From Bacteroidales bacterium UBA7569 (GTDB lineage Bacteria > Bacteroidota > Bacteroidia > Bacteroidales > Paludibacteraceae), in assembly GCA_002477945.1 (NCBI GenBank), contig DLLF01000002.1, forward strand, positions 124,001 through 188,000: 64,000 bases of DNA. The letters are read 5' to 3'. The notes under the pieces are model-generated. The model saw only the letters and a list, made by a program, of their open reading frames with translations, was not told the DNA's origin and did not search any database. How positions within the stretch are numbered: the stretch's first letter is position 1; the number at the start of each line of letters is the position of its first letter. The translations under genes and the position numbers were made by a program. This document shows, in pieces, positions 9,421 through 18,707 of the stretch.

Positions 9421-10545
9421 ATGAAATTTTCCGTATCAAGTAACAAGTTGCTTGCATGTATGCAAGCACTCACGCGAGTAGTGGCAGCCAAAAGCAGCCT
9501 TACTATCCTTGAGTCTGTATTGTTTGAATTGGATGGCAACCGATTGACACTCACTGCCTCCGATAGTGAAACAACGTTGCGCACAAGCATCGAAGTAGAA
9601 AACGCGGAGGGTGCAGGACGGGTCGGATTTGGAGCGCGCCTGTTGCTTGAAACGCTCAAAGAACTGCCCGACCAGACGCTGATATTCGATATCAACGACC
9701 AGAACTTCGGGCTTAACATCTATAGCAACAATGGTAACTATAGTTTCGTAGGGGTCAACGGAAACGATTATCCCGAAATGCCCTCAGACTCGGAAAACAG
9801 CCATACTTTCACATTGGGGGCAGCCGTTCTGCTTGCTGCGCTCAACAAAACCGTTTTCTGTACGGGAGACGACGAACTGCGCCCCGTAATGAATGGTATC
9901 TATTTCGATCTTACTCCCGAACGATCCACCATCGTGGCTACCGATGCACACCGTCTTGTTCGCTACATCAATGCAAACATACATGTGGATGAACCATGCA
10001 ACTTTATCCTGCCCAAAAAACCGGCTCTGCTGTTGCGCAATCTTCTCGCTAAAGAAGAAAATGAAGTACAGGTCACGGTGAGCGAAAAGAATGTACGTTT
10101 CACCTTTGGTGATACCATTGTTGTATGCCGTCTCATCGAAGGACGTTTCCCCAACTACAACGCTGTCATTCCGCAAAACAACCAAAACAAACTGATAGTT
10201 GATCGCATCACTTTGCTCAATGCGGCAAAACGCGTGGCTATCTTCTCCAATCAGGGAACAGGACTCATCAAGTTGTCTATTGAAACCGACAAGATACATA
10301 TCTCGTCACAAGACATCGACTTCTCCACATCAGCGGAAGAAACAATCACGTGCGACTACAAAGGAACGCCTATGAATATCGGTTTCAAATCGCCGTTCTT
10401 GATTGAGATTCTTGGTGCCATCACCTCCAACGATGTTGTTTTGGAACTCTCCGACCCGAGCAAAGCAGGACTTATCCTTCCCTTCGAAAACGAAGAGAAC
10501 GAAGATCTCCTGATGCTGCTTATGCCGATGTTGCTCAACGATTGA
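9421..10545 (+). CDS. dnaN: DNA polymerase III beta subunit (sliding clamp)
   Basis: The 374-residue protein is collinear with DnaN: N-terminal MKFSVSSNKLLACMQALTRVV, a middle domain with FCTGDDELRPVMNGIYFD and ATDAHRLVRY, and the C-terminal clamp domain ending in the typical LLMPMLL. It forms the ring that tethers DNA polymerase III and other partners to DNA. It is followed after one base by a DnaQ-type exonuclease gene, then rnz and radA, so these form one transcription unit. recF is not next to it; it lies at 49846-51006 on the other strand. Confidence 0.96.
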   Translation: MKFSVSSNKLLACMQALTRVVAAKSSLTILESVLFELDGNRLTLTASDSETTLRTSIEVENAEGAGRVGFGARLLLETLKELPDQTLIFDINDQNFGLNIYSNNGNYSFVGVNGNDYPEMPSDSENSHTFTLGAAVLLAALNKTVFCTGDDELRPVMNGIYFDLTPERSTIVATDAHRLVRYINANIHVDEPCNFILPKKPALLLRNLLAKEENEVQVTVSEKNVRFTFGDTIVVCRLIEGRFPNYNAVIPQNNQNKLIVDRITLLNAAKRVAIFSNQGTGLIKLSIETDKIHISSQDIDFSTSAEETITCDYKGTPMNIGFKSPFLIEILGAITSNDVVLELSDPSKAGLILPFENEENEDLLMLLMPMLLND

Positions 10546-10546
10546 A

Positions 10547-11317
10547 ATGAGGCTTAAACTGACACGTCCCCTCGTCTTCTTCGATTTGGAGAGCACAGGG
10601 TTGGATCTGGTAAACGACCGGATAGTGGAGTTGTCCTACTACAAACTCTATCCCGATGGCAGTAGCGAAAGCAAAACCTATCGGATCAACCCTGAACGGA
10701 CTATTCCGGAAGATAGTACCAAGATACATGGTATCACAAACGAAGATATACAAAATTGCCCCACGTTCAAGCAGATTGCTGCAGAAGTGGTGAGCGTCCT
10801 GCGGGATAGCGACTTGGCAGGCTACAACAGCAACCATTTCGATGTTCCCATGTTGGCGGAGGAGTTGTTGCGGGCAGGTGTGACCGACTTCGACCTTCGC
10901 AAACATCATCGCATCGATGCGTACGTCATATTCCAAAAAAACGAACCGCGCAACCTCACGGCGGCTTATCGTTTCTATTGCGGGAAGGACTTGGAGAACG
11001 CCCACTCCGCCAACGCCGACACCATGGCAACGGCGGAAGTGCTGATGGCACAGTTGGAGCGTTATCCCGATCTGCCCGATACAATAGAGAAATTGGCTGA
11101 ATACACCACGCAGCACAAAGCAGCCGACTACGCAGGACGCATTCTCTACAACGACAAAGGAGAAGAGGTCTTTGGGTTCGGCAAGTATAAGGGACAATCA
11201 GTACGGGAAGTGCTGAAGAAAGACACGGGATACTATGGTTGGATGATGCAGGGTGCCTTCCCGCAAGATACCAAAAACGTCATAACACGCTTGTACATAC
11301 GGCAACGAAGCAAATGA
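10547..11317 (+). CDS. DnaQ-family 3'-5' exonuclease (DNA polymerase III epsilon-like)
   Basis: A 256-residue protein with a DEDDh exonuclease domain: ExoI motif FFDLESTGLD (aspartate and glutamate), ExoII around YNSNHFDVPML, and ExoIII with HSANADTMAT. The last 55 residues (VFGFGKYKGQSVREVLKKD) match the small C-terminal domain found in exodeoxyribonuclease X-like proteins. It may act as the proofreading subunit or as a stand-alone exonuclease. It starts one base after dnaN and overlaps rnz by four bases (ATGA), consistent with co-translation. Confidence 0.88.
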   Translation: MRLKLTRPLVFFDLESTGLDLVNDRIVELSYYKLYPDGSSESKTYRINPERTIPEDSTKIHGITNEDIQNCPTFKQIAAEVVSVLRDSDLAGYNSNHFDVPMLAEELLRAGVTDFDLRKHHRIDAYVIFQKNEPRNLTAAYRFYCGKDLENAHSANADTMATAEVLMAQLERYPDLPDTIEKLAEYTTQHKAADYAGRILYNDKGEEVFGFGKYKGQSVREVLKKDTGYYGWMMQGAFPQDTKNVITRLYIRQRSK

Positions 11318-12228
11318 GCGACAGGAAACTGACCATATTAGGTTGTGGTTCTGCGCTGCCCACTCGGTTACATACACCCAGTGGGCAACTGCTTGAATTA
11401 TGCCAAAAACAATTTCTTATCGATTGTGGGGAGGGGGTGCAACTCACTATCCGCAGGGAGGCATTGCGGATTGCACGATTGGACAATATCTTCATTTCCC
11501 ACCTCCATGGCGACCATTGTTTCGGACTGATTGGATTAATATCCTCCCTCGGCATGATGCAGCGGACACGCGACTTGCATATCTATGCACAGCCCGACTT
11601 GGAACGGTTGCTTGCTCCGTGGCTGAACTACTTCTGCAAAGACCTTCCTTTCCATGTAATCTTCCATGCTGTTAACCCCCGCAAGCATGAAGTGATCTAC
11701 GAAGACAAATCAGTCATCGTAAGCACCATTCCTCTTCTGCATAGGGTTCCCTGTTGCGGGTTTCTCTTTGAAGAAAAAAAACGCGAGAGACATATCCGTC
11801 GTGAAATAATAGAGCAGTACCAAATACCGCTATACGCCATTCCTGCCATCAAACAGGGCGAAGACTATCATGCAGCCGACGGCACATGGCTCTCCAACGA
11901 CCAACTCACCACACCGCCTGCCACACCCTATCGCTACGCCTATTGTTCCGACACGGCATACTCCGAAAAAATAATCCCTGTCATACATGGAGTGGATTGT
12001 CTCTTTCACGAGGCGACCTACTTGAACGATATGGCTGACAGAGCGAAGGAGACACTGCACTCCACGGCACAACAAGCGGCCACTATTGCGCTGAAGGCGG
12101 ATGTCAAACGTCTCATCATCGGACACTACTCTGCACGCTATGATGATGTTGCGCCATTCCTTTCCGAAGCACGTGCCGTCTTCCCTCGCACAGAAGCCGC
12201 TACGGAACATCAAACCTACGAACTATAA
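11314..12228 (+). CDS. rnz: Ribonuclease Z
   Basis: A 304-residue metallo-beta-lactamase fold enzyme with the zinc motif HLHGDH (in FISHLHGDHCFGL), the N-terminal GCGSALPT, the later YCSDTAY aspartate region, the HEATY motif and the histidine in IIGHYSARY. These are the residues of RNase Z, which cuts the 3' trailer from tRNA precursors in the cytoplasm. Start 11314 is set by the ATGA overlap with the exonuclease gene and by the normal MSDRKLTILG beginning. Confidence 0.94.
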   Translation: MSDRKLTILGCGSALPTRLHTPSGQLLELCQKQFLIDCGEGVQLTIRREALRIARLDNIFISHLHGDHCFGLIGLISSLGMMQRTRDLHIYAQPDLERLLAPWLNYFCKDLPFHVIFHAVNPRKHEVIYEDKSVIVSTIPLLHRVPCCGFLFEEKKRERHIRREIIEQYQIPLYAIPAIKQGEDYHAADGTWLSNDQLTTPPATPYRYAYCSDTAYSEKIIPVIHGVDCLFHEATYLNDMADRAKETLHSTAQQAATIALKADVKRLIIGHYSARYDDVAPFLSEARAVFPRTEAATEHQTYEL

Positions 12229-12242
12229 CAATCCGACAAGGT

Positions 12243-13598
12243 ATGAAACTGCAAACCAAATATGTCTGTCAGGAATGTGGAGCAACAGCCCCGAAACTCT
12301 TGGGGAGATGTCCGCAATGCGGGGCATGGGGAAGTTATGTGGAAGAAGTCACCGAGAAACCGGCTGTTGCCCGTTCTCGGGAAGTGGGTATGTCCTTGCG
12401 TCCTCAGCGTCTGCAGGAAGTGGAGTCAGGGGAGGAAATGCGTATGGATATGCACAACTCCGAACTCAACCGCGTATTGGGTGGCGGACTTGTCCCAGGC
12501 AGCCTTGTCTTGTTGGGCGGAGAACCCGGCATAGGAAAGTCCACGTTGGCTTTACAGGTGCTGATGCAGATGGGGGAAGCAAAAACATTCTATGCCTCAG
12601 GGGAGGAGAGCATTCGCCAACTCAAGTTGCGTGCAAGCAGGTTAAAAGGTAACCCGGAGAACCTCTACATCGTGAGCGAAACTTCATTGGAGAAGATATT
12701 GGAGGAAGTCAGGCAACTGCAACCCGAAGTGGTCGTGATCGACTCCATACAAACCATCGGTGTGGACGCTTTGGAAAGCACGTATGGAAGCATCGGACAG
12801 GTTAGGGAATGTGCCTCGCGTATCCTAAAGTTCGCCAAAGAACAGAATATCCCGTTCCTCATCGTCGGACATATCAACAAAGAAGGGTCTTTGGCGGGCC
12901 CCAAAGTATTGGAACACATCGTGGACACGGTACTTCAATTCGAAGGTGATCAGCACTACATATACCGGATACTCCGTGCGCAAAAGAACCGCTTCGGAAG
13001 TACAAGCGAACTCGGTATCTTCGAAATGCAGCAAGACGGACTGCGAGAGGTTGCCAATCCGAGCGAATTATTGCTTTCACAGAACCACGAAGGTCTGTCC
13101 GGTATTGCTATCGCCTCCGCCATAGAGGGTATTCGCCCGTTTCTGATTGAGGTGCAGGCGTTGGTTTCGTCTGCCGCCTATGGAACTCCGCAACGGAGTA
13201 GCACAGGTTTCGATCTGCGTAGGCTGAATATGCTGTTGGCAGTGTTGGAGAAGCGTGTGGGATTCCGTCTTCCGCAAAAGGATGTCTTTCTCAACATTGC
13301 AGGCGGCTTGCGCGTCAACGATCCTGCCATCGACTTGGCTGTCCTTGCCGCCGTGCTGTCCAGCAACATGGATATAGCCGTTGCACCCGATATATGCTTT
13401 ACGGGTGAAGTGGGTCTGGCTGGCGAGATACGTCCTGTCAATCGTATTGAGCAACGCATTGCAGAAGCACAGAAACTTGGGTTCAAGAAAATTATCATAC
13501 CCGAAGGGCAACGCCTCTCCGCATCCTCTTTCCGGATTCAAGTCGTCCCCGTAAGCAAAGTATCAGAAGCCTTCAAGGAAATCATCTTGAAAAAATAA
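12243..13598 (+). CDS. radA: DNA repair protein RadA/Sms
   Basis: A 451-residue protein with the three parts of RadA: a four-cysteine zinc finger (CQECG ... CPQCGAWG), a RecA-like ATPase with Walker A GEPGIGKST and the RadA motif KNRFGSTSE, and a C-terminal Lon-protease-like domain. RadA is a branch-migration helicase acting in recombinational repair. It lies 14 bases after rnz in the dnaN unit. The 366 bases after its stop hold the pigment-operon promoter and no other gene. Confidence 0.96.
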   Translation: MKLQTKYVCQECGATAPKLLGRCPQCGAWGSYVEEVTEKPAVARSREVGMSLRPQRLQEVESGEEMRMDMHNSELNRVLGGGLVPGSLVLLGGEPGIGKSTLALQVLMQMGEAKTFYASGEESIRQLKLRASRLKGNPENLYIVSETSLEKILEEVRQLQPEVVVIDSIQTIGVDALESTYGSIGQVRECASRILKFAKEQNIPFLIVGHINKEGSLAGPKVLEHIVDTVLQFEGDQHYIYRILRAQKNRFGSTSELGIFEMQQDGLREVANPSELLLSQNHEGLSGIAIASAIEGIRPFLIEVQALVSSAAYGTPQRSSTGFDLRRLNMLLAVLEKRVGFRLPQKDVFLNIAGGLRVNDPAIDLAVLAAVLSSNMDIAVAPDICFTGEVGLAGEIRPVNRIEQRIAEAQKLGFKKIIIPEGQRLSASSFRIQVVPVSKVSEAFKEIILKK

Positions 13599-13823
13599 CA
13601 TTCAATCAAAAAAGTGCCTTCCTGACCTATAGTACCGTGCCAACGTGATTTCAAGTGCCATATCCTATAGACTGCAGACATCGGTCTCCCGTGTTCTGTA
13701 GATAGAAAAAACATCTAATAGTTAATTGGAAGACATTATAATCATATATCAATTAATATATCATGGGATTATATATAGGAGAGGGGAAAAAAAGCAAGTT
13801 GGTATAAAATATCATCCAATAAA
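13599..13823. other. Spacer between radA and the pigment operon
   Basis: No gene or clear terminator is seen. It is AT-rich, notably 13700-13830. Confidence 0.4.
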
Positions 13824-13855
13824 TTTGCCAAATTCATTTATTATGCCTACTTTTG
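13824..13855 (+). promoter_or_regulatory. Promoter for the aryl-polyene operon
   Basis: TTTG at 13824-13827 and TACTTTTG at 13848-13855 are separated by 20 bases, a near-ideal Bacteroidota promoter. Transcription would start near 13862. It is the only good promoter found before the run of about 20 co-directional genes ending at 33122. Confidence 0.72.
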
Positions 13856-13964
13856 TCCGCCTCTTTCAGACAGAAAGGGGCAACGAAAGATAAAGAAAGG
13901 TAGAAACAGTAATAGTTCGTCCACATTAGCAGTTGCGCTCGACACGGAATAAGGGCAAAATGTT

Positions 13965-14402
13965 ATGAAGAAAATCATATTGTCTCTCATCGCTATTCTA
14001 TGCTGCATATCGGCTTCCTCTGCTAACCGCCTGCAGATAGTGATAGACTACAAAAACGGTATTTACCAAGGATATACGTACGATAAAATCATTGTGGAGG
14101 AGAAGGATTTCCTGAAAGACAAGCACCGCTACGAGGGGCGGTTCTACGAGGAGTTTCAGAACAACTACAAGGGAGTGGCATACATACCTGATGTGGTCAA
14201 TGAAGACGAACCCGTGCTGAAGATAGAGATACTGCAAGTAACCCGCAAAGGCGACTTGCAAGCCAACGTGATTTACGGAGACCAAACAACCACCGTGCAG
14301 GCAGAAGGCGGTACATTCGGCACATTCCTCAACCTGTTCGGAGACGGTATGGAGCATCTCGGAAAGCAAGTAGGCAAATGGATGAAAAAGGCTGCCAAAT
14401 AA
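13965..14402 (+). CDS. Secreted protein of unknown function at the head of the pigment operon
   Basis: A 145-residue protein with a cleavable signal peptide (IILSLIAILCCISASSA). The mature part is mixed alpha/beta, rich in tyrosine and charged residues, and ends in a short basic helix (GKQVGKWMKKAAK). I do not recognise a family. It is the first gene after the operon promoter and precedes the ammonia-lyase by 28 bases, so a periplasmic or envelope role linked to the pigment is possible but not shown. Confidence 0.6.
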   Translation: MKKIILSLIAILCCISASSANRLQIVIDYKNGIYQGYTYDKIIVEEKDFLKDKHRYEGRFYEEFQNNYKGVAYIPDVVNEDEPVLKIEILQVTRKGDLQANVIYGDQTTTVQAEGGTFGTFLNLFGDGMEHLGKQVGKWMKKAAK

Positions 14403-14430
14403 ATAGTAAAGACAAAATCAGGAATACATA

Positions 14431-15942
14431 GTGAGACATACTATTGACGAAGTAAGAGACATCCTGTATGGCGGCAAACAATTGACCATAACAGATGCAG
14501 AATATCAGACTGTAAACGAGAGTTACACGTTCCTCAAACGCTTTGCAGAGGACAAGGTCATCTATGGTATCAATACCGGCTTCGGGCCAATGGCGCAGTG
14601 GCGCGTGGACGACAAGTATCTGAAAGACCTGCAATACAACATCATACGCAGCCACTCCACGGGGGCGGGCGAACCGATAGAAGACCGCTACGTGCGGGCG
14701 GCTATGATAGCACGCATAGGGTCGTTCTTGCAAGGCAAGAGCGGTATCCATACCGAGGTGATAGATTTGCTGACGGCATTTATCAACCGGAGTATCATAC
14801 CGTTTGTACCCAAGCATGGCAGCGTGGGGGCAAGCGGCGACTTGGTGCAGTTGGCGCATATCGCATTGTGCCTGATAGGCGAAGGCAAGGTACACTACAG
14901 GGGCGAATGGCGCAAGACAGGCGAGGTGCTGCAGGAATGTGGGCTGGAGCCTATCCATATCCATATACGTGAGGGGCTGAGTGCCACCAACGGAACGTCG
15001 GTGATGACGGGGATAGGTATGGTGAACCAGTTGGACGCGGAGAACCTGCTGCGCCTGGCGGTACTGACAAGCGTATGGATGAATGAGGTGGCATCGTCGT
15101 TCGACGACCTGATGGCTGCCCCGCTCAACGAGTACCGCCGCCACGCAGGACAGATATACATCGCCGAAGAGATGCGCCGTATTGCCGCAGGGAGCAAGTG
15201 TTTGCAGAAGCGCGAACACGAACTATATGACAATGGGCATAGCAGTGAAAAGGTATTTGAACACAAAGTGCAGGCATACTACAGTCTGCGCTGTACGCCG
15301 CAGATATTAGGTCCGATATATGAGACATTGCAAAACAGCCGCCGCGTACTGGAGGAGGAACTGAATGCTGCCAGCGACAACCCGATAGTGGACCCGACTA
15401 CCGAGAATGTGTATCACGGCGGGAACTTCCACGGGGATTATATCTCATTGGAGGAAGACAAGGTGAAGATAGCCCTGGTACGCCTGACTATGACGGCAGA
15501 GCGGCAACTGAACTACCTGTTCCACGACCGTATCAACGGTATCCTGCCGCCGTTCCTCAACAAAGGTGTGCTGGGACTGAACTACGGCATGCAGGCGTGC
15601 CAGTTTACCGCTACGAGTACCACGGCGGAGAGCCAGACACTGGCAATGCCCAACTATGTACATTCGATACCCAACAACAACGACAACCAGGACATCGTAT
15701 CGATGGGTACCAACACCGCTGAACTGTGCAAACAGGTGATAGACAATGCGTATCAGGTGATGGCTATCCTGATGATGGCACTGGCGCAGGCGGTGGACTG
15801 CTTGGACATAGCGGACAAGTTGGCACCCGCCACCCGTGCGGAGTACGATGCCATCCGCCGTCTTACCCCCACCATTGTGGAAGATACACCGTTCTATGAG
15901 GATATAGAAGCAATCATACAATACCTTAAAAACAAAGCATAA
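14431..15942 (+). CDS. Aromatic amino acid ammonia-lyase (tyrosine/histidine type)
   Basis: This 503-residue protein belongs to the MIO lyase family. It shows the Ala-Ser-Gly triad that cyclises to the MIO cofactor (134-136, in VGASGDLVQ), the catalytic tyrosine in VIYGINTGFGP (Tyr45) and the conserved SIPNNNDNQDIVSMGTN. The selectivity pair is Ser-His (74-75), as in histidine lyases, but flavobacterial tyrosine ammonia-lyases from flexirubin clusters have the same pair, and the overall sequence resembles those. With no hut genes nearby and a polyene operon around it, production of 4-coumarate from tyrosine as aryl starter is the best reading. Translation starts at GTG. Confidence 0.85.
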   Translation: MRHTIDEVRDILYGGKQLTITDAEYQTVNESYTFLKRFAEDKVIYGINTGFGPMAQWRVDDKYLKDLQYNIIRSHSTGAGEPIEDRYVRAAMIARIGSFLQGKSGIHTEVIDLLTAFINRSIIPFVPKHGSVGASGDLVQLAHIALCLIGEGKVHYRGEWRKTGEVLQECGLEPIHIHIREGLSATNGTSVMTGIGMVNQLDAENLLRLAVLTSVWMNEVASSFDDLMAAPLNEYRRHAGQIYIAEEMRRIAAGSKCLQKREHELYDNGHSSEKVFEHKVQAYYSLRCTPQILGPIYETLQNSRRVLEEELNAASDNPIVDPTTENVYHGGNFHGDYISLEEDKVKIALVRLTMTAERQLNYLFHDRINGILPPFLNKGVLGLNYGMQACQFTATSTTAESQTLAMPNYVHSIPNNNDNQDIVSMGTNTAELCKQVIDNAYQVMAILMMALAQAVDCLDIADKLAPATRAEYDAIRRLTPTIVEDTPFYEDIEAIIQYLKNKA

Positions 15943-15948
15943 AGCATT

Positions 15949-16746
15949 ATGAAAAGAAGTCTTACTTTAGTGGTCTGCGCCTTGTGTACATGGACGGCTA
16001 TGGCACAAGACATCATCGTAACCAAAGATGCCAAACGCATTGAGGCAAAGATTCAAGAGGTTTCGAGTACGGAAATCAAGTATAAGAAATTCACCTACCA
16101 GGACGGACCTGTGTTCGTACTGCCCATAGCGGATGTGAACTCTATCCTGTTTGAGAACGGAGACGTGCAGGTGTACCATCAAGAACCGGTCAAAGCACAA
16201 GACACCGACACAAATACGGACAAAGAAAGCGCAACGGCAAACAAATCCTCCCAACAAGACGACAATCAAGTGGGCTTGATAGAAAAACGGGACGATTATT
16301 ATTACCTGAATACCGGCACAGGAACGACCCGTATGGATAAGCAGGCGTATCTGCGGTTTATACAGAACAACTGCCCCGAGGCATGGCAACGCTACCTGCA
16401 AGGCAATAAGTTGTGGAAAGCCGGTTGGGGACTCCTTGGCGCAGGTATCGGTGTGGAGATGCTGATAGGTGTACCGCTTTATTGCGCAGGGTTGGTTAAT
16501 AGTGTGAATGATGCCGTGTACTATAATTCCTATAGTAGTTATAACTATGCCCTGGTGGCTTCCGGTGCTGCTTTTATCACCATCGGCTCCCTTATGGAAG
16601 CAGGCTCTATTCCTTTGTTGATAGTGGGCGGTATCAGGCGTAATAATACCCATGAGGTGTACAATGCCAGTTGCGCCAAACCCAATACGGTTTCTTTGAA
16701 TTTGCAAAGCAGTGCCAATGGTATCGGTTTGGCACTTAAATTCTAA
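15949..16746 (+). CDS. Exported membrane protein of unknown function
   Basis: A 265-residue protein with a signal peptide (SLTLVVCALCTWTAMAQ). A small beta domain (DIIVTKDAKRIEAKIQEVS, to about residue 80) is followed by a low-complexity acidic linker (about 80-110), then two hydrophobic segments (WGLLGAGIGVEMLIGVPLYC and ALVASGAAFITIGSLMEAGS). Similar signal-beta-linker-membrane proteins are common in Bacteroidales but have no assigned role. It sits six bases after the lyase and three before the ketoreductase, so it belongs to the operon. Confidence 0.6.
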   Translation: MKRSLTLVVCALCTWTAMAQDIIVTKDAKRIEAKIQEVSSTEIKYKKFTYQDGPVFVLPIADVNSILFENGDVQVYHQEPVKAQDTDTNTDKESATANKSSQQDDNQVGLIEKRDDYYYLNTGTGTTRMDKQAYLRFIQNNCPEAWQRYLQGNKLWKAGWGLLGAGIGVEMLIGVPLYCAGLVNSVNDAVYYNSYSSYNYALVASGAAFITIGSLMEAGSIPLLIVGGIRRNNTHEVYNASCAKPNTVSLNLQSSANGIGLALKF

Positions 16747-16749
16747 TGT

Positions 16750-17484
16750 ATGGGGGAGAATAAGTATGCCTTGGTAACAGGCGGTAGTCGCGGTATAGGT
16801 CGCGCTATTGCCGAGCGTTTGGCACGCGACGGATACATAGTGGTTATCAATTACCTGAGCAACACACAGGCAGCCGAAGAGACACTGCAGCATATAGAAG
16901 CGGCAGGCGGCAAGGCGGAGTTGCTGCCTTATGATGTATCCGATAGGGAAGCCACGCGCTCCGCTTTGCAGAGTTGGGAAGAGAAGCACAAAGATGCTCA
17001 CTTTGATGTACTTGTAAACAATGCGGGCATTCGGCGTGACAACTTGTTGGTATTTATGGACGACAAGGAGTGGCACGATGTGATGACAACCAATCTGGAC
17101 AGTTTCTATTACCAGACACACTACGTGCTGCAGGGTATGCTGCGTGCACGCCACGGACGGATAGTGAATATCTCCTCTATATCGGGTGTATCGGGCTTGG
17201 CAGGACAGGTGAACTACTCTGCCGCCAAAGCCGCACTGATAGGTGCCACCAAAGCATTATCCAAAGAAGTGGCGGCCCGCAAAGTAACGGTGAATGCCGT
17301 GGCTCCCGGGTTCATAGCCACAGACATGACCGCCGACTTGGACGAGGCGGCACTGAAGAAGACCATACCTATGGGACGCTTCGGCACGGCAGAAGAGGTA
17401 GCGGCATTGGTCAGTTTTCTGGTAAGCGAAGAGGCAGCGTATATCACAGGACAGGTAATCAATATAGCGGGAGGAATAGGATGA
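16750..17484 (+). CDS. 3-oxoacyl-ACP reductase, FabG-like (polyene ketoreductase)
   Basis: A 244-residue classical short-chain dehydrogenase with NADPH motif TGGSRGIG, the NNAGIRRDN motif, catalytic serines in ISSISG and the YSAAK tyrosine-lysine pair, and the FabG-like ending YITGQVINIAGG. It would reduce the beta-keto group after each chain extension during polyene assembly. It ends in an ATGA overlap with the next ketosynthase. A housekeeping fatty-acid role is unlikely given its position in the cluster. Confidence 0.88.
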   Translation: MGENKYALVTGGSRGIGRAIAERLARDGYIVVINYLSNTQAAEETLQHIEAAGGKAELLPYDVSDREATRSALQSWEEKHKDAHFDVLVNNAGIRRDNLLVFMDDKEWHDVMTTNLDSFYYQTHYVLQGMLRARHGRIVNISSISGVSGLAGQVNYSAAKAALIGATKALSKEVAARKVTVNAVAPGFIATDMTADLDEAALKKTIPMGRFGTAEEVAALVSFLVSEEAAYITGQVINIAGGIG

Positions 17485-18707
17485 GGCGCGTGGTGATAAC
17501 CGGTATGGGGATATGGTCCTGTATCGGCAAGGGGAAAGAGGAAGTAACCGAAGCACTTCGTGCGGGCAAATCGGGTATTGGTATTGACGAACGGCGTACG
17601 GAGTATGGGTTCCGTTCGCCCTTGACAGGTATTGTGGCGCGTCCGGAACTGAAAGCACTGCTCCACCGCCGTCTGCGTATGGGTATGAGCGAAGAGGCGG
17701 AATACGCCTATATGGCTTCCCGCGAAGCGTTTGAGCAAGCAGGGATAGACGAACAATACCTCATGGATAATGAGGTAGGTGTCATCTTCGGCAATGACAG
17801 CACGGCAGGGGCTACGGTGGAGGTACACGAGACAATGAAGCGTACAGGCGACTCTGCGCAGGTAGGTTCGGGACTTATCTTCCAATCGATGAACTCCACC
17901 GTAAGTATGAATATGAGTACCATCTTCCATCTGCGCGGGATAAATCTGACCGTATCTGCGGCATGTGCCAGTGGCAGTCACTCTATCGGTATGGGGTATA
18001 TGTTTATCCGGCAGGGACTGCAAGATATGGTACTGGTGGGCGGAGCGCAAGAGGTGAACGAGTTCTCTATGGCGGCTTTTGATGCGCTGGGTACGTTCTC
18101 CGTACGCACTGCCGAACCGAGCAAAGCCTCACGCCCTTTTGACAAGGGCCGAGACGGATTAGTACCGAGCGGCGGTGCTGCGGCACTGGTATTGGAAGAC
18201 TACGACCATGCCATAGCACGCGGAGCCGCTATCATCGGCGAAGTAATAGGATATGGTTTCAGCAGCAATGGCGGAGCCATCTCGCAGCCTTCGGCAACGG
18301 GCAGTATCGTTGCAATGCAGCGGGCATTGGCGGATGCCGGACTTACTCCGCAGGACATTGATTATGTGAATGCCCACGCCACGTCCACACCGCAAGGCGA
18401 TGACATGGAGGCGGAAGCACTTACCCGTTTGTTCGGCAACTCAAAGGCATGGATATCCAGTACCAAGTCGATGACAGGACACGAGTGCTGGATGGCAGGT
18501 GCATCCGAGGCCGTCTATAGCCTGCTTATGATGCAGAACGGCTTTGTGGCACCGAACATCAACTTGGAGAACACAGCCGATAGTGCCGCCACACTCCGAT
18601 TGGCAAAGCAAACAGTATTTACCGAAGTGCATACGGTGCTCAGCAACTCGTTTGGCTTCGGAGGAACCAACTCAGCAATCATACTATGCAACTCTTTGAA
18701 GAACTAA
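17481..18707 (+). CDS. Beta-ketoacyl-ACP synthase (FabF-like), first of three
   Basis: A 408-residue condensing enzyme with a complete Cys-His-His set: Cys162 in SAACASGSH, His299 in VNAHATSTP and His334 in MTGHECWMAG. It would join malonyl-ACP to the growing aryl-polyene chain. Start 17481 overlaps the reductase stop by four bases, and the end overlaps the methyltransferase start by 22 bases. Whether it acts alone or pairs with one of the other ketosynthases cannot be decided from sequence. Confidence 0.9.
   Translation: MRRVVITGMGIWSCIGKGKEEVTEALRAGKSGIGIDERRTEYGFRSPLTGIVARPELKALLHRRLRMGMSEEAEYAYMASREAFEQAGIDEQYLMDNEVGVIFGNDSTAGATVEVHETMKRTGDSAQVGSGLIFQSMNSTVSMNMSTIFHLRGINLTVSAACASGSHSIGMGYMFIRQGLQDMVLVGGAQEVNEFSMAAFDALGTFSVRTAEPSKASRPFDKGRDGLVPSGGAAALVLEDYDHAIARGAAIIGEVIGYGFSSNGGAISQPSATGSIVAMQRALADAGLTPQDIDYVNAHATSTPQGDDMEAEALTRLFGNSKAWISSTKSMTGHECWMAGASEAVYSLLMMQNGFVAPNINLENTADSAATLRLAKQTVFTEVHTVLSNSFGFGGTNSAIILCNSLKN

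Noticed and set aside
14431..15942. HutH (histidine catabolism) as the meaning of the ammonia-lyase
   Set aside because: No hutU, hutI or formiminoglutamate genes lie nearby, and the gene is embedded in a polyene operon.
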